Below, piece by piece: positions 11,801 through 23,800 of a DNA stretch of 64,000 bases. Source of the stretch: Gymnogyps californianus (taxonomy: Eukaryota > Chordata > Aves > Accipitriformes > Cathartidae); assembly GCF_018139145.2 (NCBI RefSeq), contig NC_059483.1:124001-188000 (forward strand). Reading direction: 5' to 3'. Made by a program: the position numbers and the translations under genes. The notes under the pieces were generated by a model. The model was not told the DNA's origin. It did no database searches and was given only the letters and a program-made list of their open reading frames with translations. Positions within the stretch are counted from its first letter, which is position 1, and the number at the start of each line of letters is the position of its first letter.

Positions 11801-14800
11801 TGTCCAAAAGAGCCTTGGATCCTGCAATATGCAGTATCTGTTGAATCCACCTTCATTTTAGAAGTGAAAGTGGTTGTAAAAGCCTGCATCATTTTATGCA
11901 ATCAGTGTAGACTTCAGTTATATAAAGTTTGGGCTGCAGTAAGATTTCGTGTTGTCCTCCCTGGCCCACTCACAAAGGGTCAAATATGCTTACTTCCCAA
12001 TATTACCAGGTCATTAAAATATCAGCTTGACTTGGGAAGCAATTACAATTCTAGATATACATTCAAAATGATTTTTTCAATGCATGTACGTTTCATTATT
12101 TATTGAAAAGTATAGAAGTCCGGCTGCCAGGTGTGACGTGTGGTGTGAGCAAGGTAAATATGCTGTGTGCAGACATGATTTCTGCAGCTGAAGTGCCAGT
12201 ATCCCCATCTGGGGACTGAGGCAGAAAAAAGGCCATGGTTTTCCACTAATGCATCTGCTCTGTACACTCCCTTTTAAGTTTTTTTTCTCAGCTTTGTTCC
12301 CTAATGGAAACTCACACATCTTCCCAACCAGAATTCTCCTTGAAAATTGTAGAAATATCCTAGGTGAATTTAATCACCAGTCAGTCCTTTCCTGTTCTTT
12401 AACACAGAGCAGAGGTATAAGTAGGGAAGCTGATTCAGCCATGACAGCATTAGAGGTCAGACCTTTGTTTGGTATAAATTTATATAGTTTTTCTCTGGCA
12501 GGTGACTGCAAGAACAGCAGGTGATTAGCTTCTTCAAAGCACTGCATCAGACTCCTTTTGAGTTCAGATTTCTTTCCCTCATTATCAACATCATGAAGAT
12601 ACTTCAGAATCTGAGAAGCAGTTGAGCTCTATTCTGCTTTGTGCATTATTGCAGTTAGAAGCTTCCTTCCTTCCAGTGAGACGATGCAACAAAGAGCAGG
12701 TAGAGACTTTGCTTCAGCACCCAAGATCTGGAACATACTACTTAGACTGCAGGCATTCAGAGCTTTTCTAATCCAGCCACAGAGTCTAGCAATCTGGTCC
12801 TTCTAATATAATGTGCACTTTTTGGTCACAGAAATACTTTTCCTTTCAGATATTTCTCTTGAACTGTTAAAGTGTGGCTTTGCTCTACAACCACCATCTT
12901 CTACTAGAAATTCACAATTTCTGGCTCAAATGCAGGCCTGATGCTGGGAACACAGTGCTGAGAGCCAGTGAGAAGGAACCTTCATTCCCACCTGCAGAGC
13001 AACTGCTAGTTAAACTGTAGCACTATAAATTACTATTGGCAAAGCCAATATAATGGTGTTGTACTCCTTTCTCCTTCTATTCTTCTGCCATTGTAGTCAA
13101 TATGCAAGAACTAGGATTTCCATTATGATTGGATTAGCATCTTATACACTGCTGCTTTAGAAGATGAACAAATAACAACAGAAAACCAAGAAGGAGATCT
13201 AGCAACTGATCATTGCTTGACCAATTTTAAAAGGTTTTCTTTCAAATAGAGCTATCTGTTTAGCTACACCTTTAAGTAAAAATCTTGACTTTCTCTCCTC
13301 CAGTCTACTCACCTTTCTAATCTACATAGTTGCTTTCAGCCTATTGCAGGTGGCAGAACCATCAGCTTTTTACAGTGAAGGTAAAGACTGATTTATTTCA
13401 GTCCTATCATTTCCTAACTACCCCTACTAGACTGGTTGCAGTAGTCCCTGGTTCCCCAGGGATCCACAGGCCATTGGATGAACTGATCTAACTTGGCCTA
13501 TTCTGTTACACACAGAAAAAGGAAACAGATATTGTGGATCCAGACTGAATTACTGTACCCTGGATTATTTTCAAGTAGAAGTTAAAGAAATCACCCAACA
13601 TAGCAAATATATATATATATATATATATACAGGCAATTTTTTCTCCTAGGTAAACTACTTGCCTGAAGCAGTGGTTTAGCTGACAAGAGATTAGTTTTCC
13701 TTCCTTTCACTAGGGTCCTGAAAGGTTAAATGTTCTCAGGCTGATAAAGGCTAACTAGCAGCAGGACTGACATGCAGAAAGGACCACAATATGTATGAGA
13801 TGTATCCATCTTGCAAAATGGTTGTTGATATGCATACAGGATTGCTACAATTGATTTTTGCATCTGGACTTTAAAGCATATTCAGCCCCATTATTGGAGA
13901 GATTTAATACACAGCCTCACTGTTTCTGCATGTGTTCACAAAATCCTGGAAGCAAAACCCAGAACTAACTCTTGTCCCATTAACTATCCCTTTTGCCTTT
14001 GGATTAGAGTATCACATTTCACACAGATGTTGAATCCTGCAGAGAACTTCCTTGCTAAGTGCTCTACCAAAAACCTCTGGTTGCTGGCATTGCTAACTCC
14101 TTTGAAAGAGTGCCTGGAGATAACTACCTGCTACAAAGGTTTCCAGGTTGCTGATCCCAGGTAAATTGGGCTACCTTTCTGTAGCCCTGAGCCAGGTACC
14201 TAAATCTTTTTTTTCCAAAACTCTCCTGTAATCACTGTTTCCTCTTAGCATTGGCAGGCACTGCCAGCATCTCTAAAGTATCTCGTATCCCAGCACCCTA
14301 CAGTGAGCCTCATCACCTCACAGAGGGTATCAAATTCTACTCCAAGAGCCAAGCATGTGACAGTTAAGCAGTGCTCCACATAAACCATAAGATCTTGTTG
14401 AAACTAACCCCGCATTCCTCCTTGTCTCATGCCCTTAGGCTCCAGGTTACAGTCCCCATTTTCAGCAGAGAACAGAAGTTCTTCAGAGGCATTCTTGGGA
14501 AAAAAATGTAACTTGTGTGTGTTAGTGATGTGCACAAACAAAAGAAGAAAAAAAACCAACAACTTTTGTGGCTGTGGGTTTTGATCCTCTTTGTTTCACT
14601 TAATTATTTGTAGGGTTTATTTCAGGGATGTTAGGGATTTGGCCATTGGATGGCTGCAAAGGGCTTATTTATGGGTGCCCAAAACGTAATGAAAAGTTTT
14701 ATGTTTCAAAAATGTGTTTTTATAGCACAGTTGCTAACCTTCAGTGTCACCTAGCCAGCTTGGGTTATGCTTTCACATGCACACAGAAGCACTGGTGCAG

Positions 14801-17800
14801 GTATAGGCATAAGAAAGGAGTGAGATCTGTAGGTTCGTATACCCCTGGATGAGACTGAGCTCTGTGGCCATCATGCCAGAGCCTTGAACTGAATGACTTC
14901 AGTTCATGCTGCAGTTCTAATAAAGTTTTGACCCAGCAGGGAATTATATGGACTCAGTGTTTGGTACGTTCTGTGTTTAGGCATGGGACTTGGGTGATAG
15001 ACTTGGAGACCTTCAGGTGCCATGACTGATTAGAGTTAGACTGCAAAAGCACTTTGCATTTGATTAATGGCTTCCCAGGCACTCAGCATTTTCAATAGTG
15101 ACATAATTATTTTTTTTAATGGATGTTTATAGTGATTACTGTTATGCTGCAGGTTTTTTATTAATCATTAGGAAGCTGGCTATCCAGGCAACTGGAATTA
15201 AATAATTTGTCTGAGAATTCATTATAATCAAAGGGGCAGGCAATTAATGACTAATTAAATCCACTGAGATGCTGTGGGAAAGGAGTGTTAATCTTGTAGC
15301 TCAGCTATGGTGGAAAGTGGACAGACACAGAGCTGTTCGATGTTAATTTGGAAAAGATGACATTTCTGTAACATAATAGGTTACTTAAGCACATCAGTAG
15401 TGAACTTACTACAGCTATTCACTTCCCCAGGCACAATAAGCTGAAAGAACCCTTTGGATTCTTTCCTTTTCCCCAGTCTGGATTAATCATGATGACTGAG
15501 GACTTTGAAAGGCTGGAGATTCCTTTGAGTTAGGAAAAGCATCCAGAAGACGGATTGACTGGCTTAGTTGGTTGGAAAGCCTCTGGAGTGTACACTGGCT
15601 GAAATATGTAGTTAGATAGGCTCACTCACACACCAGAAAAAAATGGGATCTGGAATAGCACAACATTGGGATTATTTGTGGTACTGGGGCAGGACACGTT
15701 GTGGAAATCAGACCCAGAGAATTAGGAAACACAATAATACACTTTCAGCAATTTTTATGAGCTTGTTTTATCCAGGATATAGTTAGTCAAAAAGAAAATT
15801 GTCATCATGATCTTTTTTTTACCTAGTTCTAGTGGCTTTTCAGAAAACAAATGCTTCATCTGTCGTAGTTGCTAAAAAACCATAGTGTATGTGCGACTTT
15901 CCTTTTGGCTAGTATCTATTAGATATTCCAGTCATTCCAGTTCATAGTGAGCCAGTGTATACATTGCAGTTGACAGTGTTACAACAGAAAAGCCAGGAAG
16001 TCTGGTTTTAGTCTCTGAGGAGACTAAAAACTGCTCTTGCCTGGAGTCAGTTCCTACTGGTGACGAGAGAGCAATTTTGAAGTTATTTTCCCAGAGGCTC
16101 TCCTGCTCCTTATAGAACCTTTCAGCAGGACCACAGTCTTACCAACCAGATCGCCAGCATGCTGAAATCAATACAGCTACGTTGATTTAATCAAACTAAA
16201 GTGGACTATCTAATGTAAAATGTGGATCCCCAGTGAAACATACTCTGTGGAGTTGCTCATACCTGGACATTAGCAAGTTTCAGAGAAATCAGTTCTTTCA
16301 GACTCCTCCTTAATTACTCCATGTACTTATAAAACTTAACTAGACAGAAGCCAGAGTCATGAGAAATGCCATGGTAAATCCCAGTACGGCCCAGGGAAGT
16401 TCATAAGATTGTCCTTAAAAGTTCAGGGAACAGAATTTGACTTTTTGGCAATAGGTTTCATGATCACTAGATCCTGACAGAGGAAGATACTCAACCTATC
16501 CCATCCTGGTTCAGGGCCGGATAGAAACAGCTTGGCATCTTTCAATGAGCTGTGCGACCTTAGAGGTTTCTTTTTATCAAGCCCCTGCTTCCTTTCACAG
16601 CACATTTGGCCACATCACATACAGTGGGGTAGGAGGCCAGGAAATGGTCTCTGAGTGGAAAAATCTAGCTGCCATTTCTGTTAACTCATCCAGCAGGATC
16701 ACCTTCTCAGTGATTGTTAAAGTAGCTGCATTTTTTTTTTTTCTGATGAATTGGCTTTTATGGGCAGACAGAGAATGTTTTTAATATATCTTTGAAAAAA
16801 CATTGGTTTTAATAATAACTCACTGTTTGCAGAGTAGCATGTGAAAAAATACATTCACAGCACGGATCTGGCCAGACTGGTCAGACACTAAAGCTTTCCT
16901 TCACACTAGATCTTGGGCTGAAGCAGAGCTCAGTGCAAACCTAGTGGAAGAACAACTCCTGGTGTGATGGCCTTAGTCTGACAGGATGCAACCAGGGCTT
17001 TAACACCAGCTCTGCTCTGACTAGATGCTTGGGCTTTGTATGTGGTTATGAGCTACCTGACCCTTCATGAGATCACCAAAAGCCCTTTTTGGGACTTGTT
17101 TTTTTCCTCAGGATGCAGTGTTAGCATATCCATAACATGTGGTAGATTCTGTCTTAAATCAAAAAGTCGGTTGTTTTCCTAGTAATGCTGTATTCTAGTA
17201 AGTCTTGCGGCCTGGACTACTGACCAGACCACACTAGATCATATCATATCAATGTGGTCCCTCCTGGCTTCAAAGTCAGTGAATCTTAATTATATTCAGC
17301 TACAAAGCCTCCGTTCAAGTATTTTTAATGCTGAATTTAAAAACAATACCCGATTTGAGGTACTTACTGGAAAAAATCAGCATGTGTAGGCTGGCTAGCA
17401 ATAAGAGAGAATGCTGCAATTCCCTAGCCTTACCTTCACACAAAAAAAGAAAGGAAGGTCAGATAAGGACAGATAGTATTTTTGTAAGGAAGGAAGCTTT
17501 GCAACCTCCTAGTTTGCAGCTGCTGCACCAAAACGAGTCATCAGGAGCTTTCAAACCTCACAGTTAATGTGGCCTCTCTACTGAGCTGTTGTTTTGATTA
17601 TTTACTTTGGTTTTCACTCTCACCCCTTTTTTCCTCATCTTGTGCAATAAAAACTCCATGCACTTTATGGCTTGTTGGGATGCAGAAAAAGATTGGAAAA
17701 GGCACTCACGGAATTAGTTTCTAAGCAATTGTATATGAATGCCCAGTTTCTGCTCTCATCACAAACTGGGATGCACTTAGGTTTCTAATTGTTCACTTAT

Positions 17801-20800
17801 TTTCATAGAAAAACTGAGATTCAGATACTTTGCCCATGAAGACCTGACTAGCAGAAATGGGAAATTCAACAGTAAGAGCCCAACCTGACCCTGATGGAGG
17901 AACACACAGAGTCATCTCCTTACAAGGAATACAGAGGAGAGTTAAACCTGTAACAGTTCTGCAGGACCATCCTCAGGCAAATGCTGAATACTATACTAAC
18001 GCTTTTCAATTACTCGTACTTTGTAGCAATACTAAAGAAGCAGGTGCTGAAATCACAGCCTTTTAATTTTATTGAATGAAGGCTGCTGCTTTTGAACACC
18101 AGATAATGCTATGAAGATAAACCATCTAGTTACAGTGCCCTAGCTCCTGGCAAAGGCAGCCAGAATCCCTGGGTTAGGAACCTGCTTCACACCACTCAGC
18201 AGCAAAGCGCTAGTTATACCTCTGCACAGCATCAGCTTTCCTGCCTTGTTGTGTTGTGCATTGCCTTGCACCCCAGTGGCACAGTTTGCATTCAGATCTC
18301 CACAAAGCCCAGGCAGCTTTAAATGCCTGAGCTTCTCTAGCCACTGCCAGTGAAGAGGGGATGTGTCTGGCAGCAGCAGGCAGGGGAAACAGCAGTGGCT
18401 GGTAGGAACCTGGAAAGGGCCAGGGCACCACAGGGGCTAAAGTCTCTCAAGTGTATCCAGGTGCCAGCAAAGGCTCCTTTACAATTCTGAAGCAGAGAAG
18501 ATGGATTCTGTAGGAATCAGGCTTTGACCTGAAGACATTTCAGCATCCAGAGCTCTGGATGAAGGAGACATTAAGCAATGTTTTGCACACAAAATATTTG
18601 CTGGCTGCTGTTGGGATGATTTTCTAATGCCTGGGGATCTAATACAAATTATCACTGCAGTTTCAGATGGAGGCCTTATTCCTCACTTCCAAGTCAAAGC
18701 TGGGGAAACATTTTGCTATGCACTCTTAAACAGGTGCCCTATTATGTACCAGAGCTGGCTACATTTTAATATAGAGGAAACTATTCCTGTGCCCACATAA
18801 TTTATAAACCATTTCAGAATCAAAACCATTTCTAAGATGTGGAAAAAAGGTCTCAGTTAGGTTTCATAGGGAAAATGATTTGTTCCATAGCTTAAATTTA
18901 TAGCTTCTTCCTCTCTTTAAGTTCAGATTTGGAGACAAGTGTTGCAAATCTTAGCGCAAGACATGTAGACATTGATGTTTTTCATGTCAAGCTGTTGGAC
19001 CCAATGAAGTGACGGGAAAATCTCATCCTTCATTTTTAAAAATTATGTTTCTGGTTAAGAAACACTATAAAAATGAGACCAACTACACCCAGAAAAGCAG
19101 GAAAAAAAGGCAAGGTAAATAAAAAGATACCAAACTCATTGTATGCATAAGGGTCTGATGGCTTGGTCAGGTGAAATGTTCAATTTTGTGTTGACAGCAT
19201 TGTGGAATTCAGCTGAAAATGTGTATGAACTAATGGATGGAAGAAAACATGCTATGATCTCCTTGCTATACTGAGCACACTTGATCACTACGGATGGCAT
19301 ATCTTATAATTCCTAGAAGACATCATTTAGGAGTCAAGAAATTGTAATGATAATTTCAGAAAAGAGACTTTCAGTCTGTTTGCCTAATTTCTGTATTGTT
19401 GTTCACAGGATTTCTATGAAGGTATCTTGAAAGTGCTTGGAGAAGAAGACGAAAATGAACAGGAAGAAGTTAAACTCAAGCAGGGCTTAAGTGAACTCCC
19501 TGAAATTTATGAATTACACCAAGACATCCTGGGAGAACTGGAAGAAAGAGTCCTTAAATGGTAGGTATGGAATGGCATGGTTTGATGGCCTTAACACACC
19601 CACAGCAGGTAGGTGAACTCATCAGTGTTCCCTTGACCCCACTAGCAGGGAGGCTGGGATTCCAGCAGAGATGAAAGGAGTAGAACCTGAACTACTTTGG
19701 CAGATTTTGCATACAGGCAGGAAGGAAGTAAATGTAGAGGCTGTCAGGCTAAGAAACCCAATACTGAAACATTTGTGCAGTGCACAACCTATGACTCCAA
19801 AATGGCCCTGTCAGTCAGCGTGAGGACAGCCTGCTTCATATGCATTATCCTCTGATGCCAGTTCATAGTCATCACCAAGCGGCTTCACACTCATGGCCTG
19901 AAGGTCACAGACTCATGCCAAGGGAGGCAGGAACAGCAGACATCAGAATTGATCCTGAAGAGGATCATCTGCTTACAGAAATCTACATAGCAACTGTGTA
20001 GCTCTCAGATAAGGGACACCCCCTCACTCCCAGCACCAAGGCACGGCTCTGCACAGGCTAGGCTTCCAAGCCAAACAGACACTGTCAGCCTGCTGAGGGA
20101 CTCCACCTAAGCCAAACATCCTTACAGGGCGAAGTCTTTCCATGAGAGAATAAGACCATGCCTAGGACAGACAAAGCTTCAAAATTCATTAGTTAAGGCG
20201 ACCTCTGACTTAAGCCAGGCTGCCAGGCCCTAGTCTATCAAACTGCTGGAATAAGAATGTCTAAGAGAAATTACCTCTGCAGACCCAAGCTGACTAAACC
20301 TACAGCAGCCAGCGCAGCCCCTGGCCTAGACTGAACTACTCTGGCTCTGACAGCTTATGATGGACCATGCAGCCCCACACCTCCACCCTGCTGGACTCCA
20401 GGAGACAGTGGTCACTGACAGTGGCTGATCCTATCCCAGCACTGCCCCTGAGCAGTTAAGGACGTCAATTAGATCAGGAGAACTTTTCAGTAACAATCTT
20501 AAATGCAGGGCACAGCTCTCCTTGTCAGCCCTGCAATTTCAAGTCAAAGCACACAACAAGCAAAGAAAAGGCTAAGGGAACTGTATATTGGTTCGTGTCC
20601 ACCAAGGGACTGTTACAAATGGCAGAAAGACTTAAAAAATTTCATCAATGATTTATGATTTATACACTCATAACGCAAACAGAAGTGGTGTTTCCAGCTG
20701 GGATCTAAAATGACTTGTTGTGTCCTAAAGAAGTCACAGCTCTACTCTAGCAGCATGCTGCCTGTTCCCTAAGACAAAAGGGACACAACTGGAAATGCCC

Positions 20801-23800
20801 TGAGATTCTGTCCAGAACTACTCTGTGGCACTGGGGAAAAAAGAGGGCTGTATTGCAAATGCTGCCAACACAACAGAATGGCACACATGGCATAGGGATG
20901 CACTCATATAGGTTCCCAGGTCACCACCACCCTTGAACCTTCCACTAAGTCCTTCCCTGTGCCTGCACTCCCGCAGACACTCTGTTGCTCTGATATCCCC
21001 AGGAACTGATGTTCCTCTCTTAACTATGATTACTCTCTTACAATCTCAGATTTTGTCCTGTTCTCTCCTTGTACATGCTTCGTAAATATTTCAATACTGC
21101 GCAACTGCATGCTGAGACAGATGATGGTGGGGCAGTGCTGAGAAGGGGACAATGAAAGAGAGCTGAAGATACGATATTACAACTGAAGACATCATATTAT
21201 CCCCCCCAACCTGTGCTCAAAGCACTGCAGCAGCTGGAAGGTCTGTTTAGAGAAGCAGAAGCTGTGTCCAGAAAGGAGACATTCTACCCACTACAGATAC
21301 ACAGTGCTGCAATGGCAAAGGCACAGCCAAAGGATCAGCCCATTCTACAGCAGCCGGTTTTGTTGTCCAGTATGTCAGTGAAGCACTCCCTCTTTCCTGC
21401 CGTTTAACCTAGGCTTTAGCTGCACAATGTCCTTAGCCACTGTGGGTCTAATACAATGAGAAAGAAGTATGGCTCTTCTTCTTTAATTTTTATTTATTTA
21501 TTTATTTGCTGCTTCTTTTCTTTCTCTGGCCTTAGGGAGGAACACCAGAAAGTTGCTGATGTTTTTCTCTCCAGAAAATCAAGGCTGAATCACCACACAG
21601 CATACATTATGCAGTTTGATAGGAATTTGGCTTTGCTAGATGAAACCTGCCTTAAATATTCCCAACTGGCTACCATAATTCAGGAGTTTGAGGTAAGGCT
21701 CCCATGGTTTTTTACCTGCACTAATGCATGGTTGTGCCATAGGGCTTACTCAAAGATATTTTTTCTGCAACTCCACCAGTGTTCACACAGGGTAGAATGG
21801 GAGAATAGCTCTCTTCAGACATCCTGGTGCTAAAACTGAAGTGAGGTGTTCACATGTGCATGATGTGTTTCTGTTTCTGTGTCTGTGTCTCTTGCCCTCG
21901 CACCCCTGTGTGTGCATACAGAATGTATGTTTGTGAATCTACAGATCTGTGAGTATATTTTGCTGAAATATATGCACATAGTGGAGTAGTTTCTCAGTCA
22001 CATTAATTTATCAAGCTCTTTGAGGATATGTTAGAGTTAATAACTATTATTATTACCATCTCTTCATATCTTCTCTTCTTTCACTGCGTTTTCCATCCTT
22101 TCTTTTGTACTGGGTCTGGCCAGGATGAAGTTAGGGTTAGCCTGTATAGGTGCTTAGCTGCTGGCAGCGATCAACCCACAGCATCTTTACAATTGCATTT
22201 CTCTGCATTTTTAAATGCCTGTTAACTGCTTCCTCTGTTTACAGAGGATGTTGTGACAGGCAACACTGAACTGCACAGGAAGACACAAACTCCACTGGCC
22301 AGACACATACAGGGTTCTTTTCATCTAGACTCCCTGAATGATCTGTAACCTCTAGGCCTGTAACCTCTGTCCCTCTAGCAAGAAACACGTATTTTCCAGT
22401 TGTGTTAACTCAGTCATCCATGCTGAATAACTGAAAACCACCATCAAGATATGTGACAGAAATTCCATCATTCCTGATTACATTTTAAAGTACTGGCAAT
22501 GTGGCCACTTCATGTAATTTCAAAAGCATAAACCCATATGTGGATGGAAAAGTTCAGGTGGGCTACACTGACCCTATTGAGCTAAAATGGTTAAAAGCTA
22601 TGCTGCTTTATTGTGGGTCTAGAACCCCTGTTTCTTATTATCTTTATCTGGTAAGAGAAATAACAATGTTTACTTGGGTGGCAGAGGGGCTGTAAGGATA
22701 AATTAGTGATCGGACCTTAAAAGTTATTTAGAATGCCAGCTCTATGGAGTATGGATTGTGTTTTTGTCTGCAGCATGTGAAATATTAAGGATAACAATTA
22801 ATTTCAAAAGACATTTGGAAGTCAGCATTTACAAACAGATACCTTGCAGTTGCCACAATTATTTCCTGTTAGCAGCTGAGGGGAGCTCTGATGGCTCACG
22901 CTGCTCTGAACATGAACTTGGCAAATGCAGGTTTTCTACTGAAAGCCCGTATTCCCAGCATCCCTCCCAGCCACATGCCTGCATACTTCTGTCTTAACTA
23001 TCAATCCTGAGAATTAGCTCTTATTTCTAAGAAAGCAGGTGAGGCTTTTCCTAGGATGAGATCAGCAGGATTTTGCCCTAGAATCAGTGAGCTTTGTAAC
23101 TTCTTGCCCTCTTGCGTGCATGCATACACACACAAATGAGGGAGAGGTGTGTCTCAGTCCTTTCCTATTGCATTTTTTTAAAGCATGACCACTATTAGCT
23201 TTCCAGTCTAACAACACAGAATTTAGGGCCTCATCTTGTTTCTGGCACCTTTGACTTGAGTATGGGGGACTGGGAATGCTCCGCACAACCCTGAACGCAC
23301 ATTTGGTGAGAGCAGTCTGCCAGTTAGAGGAGTAATACAGTAACATGAAGCATCTCTACTGCCTTGGAAAATGCTGTCTCTTGCCAGCCTTCCCTTAAAC
23401 AGTCAGATTCCTATTCTTCTTTCGTCCCTTCACAAGTGGCAAACACTTCAGAAATGTTGGTCAATGAACACTGAAACCCCATGAAACTTGACTGGGTTTT
23501 GGACTCAGGCCTTGTAAGGAACCAGCTGGGTTTTGTGCCACTCCTCTCAGGTCCTGTAAGCTTCTGTTTCTTGGTGCCTCTGGAGATGTGCAGACTTTTG
23601 AGGATTGAGTTTTGTGGCTTACTATTGGTTTTGCAGCAATGTTGTGACACTTAACAGATATATAGCAAGTTTCCTGTTTTAATTGAGCCCTTATAGAATA
23701 GAATCATTTAGGTTGGAAAAGACCCTTAAGATCATCGAGTCGAACCGTAAACTTAACACTGCCACTAAACCACATCCCTAAGCGCCACGTCTTTGAAATA

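Larger units (their letters stand above)
5997..19408 (+). other. Large intron (13.4 kb) within the DH domain
   Basis: The largest complete intron in the window. No coding sequence was recognised. It contains a TA microsatellite (13607), a poly-T run (16731), an old CR1 3' end (about 17210) and AT-rich blocks with many TAAT cores (around 8300-8480, 10860-11060 and 15060-15310). These blocks look like candidate conserved non-coding DNA, but that needs a comparison. Small open frames on both strands look random. Confidence 0.75.
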
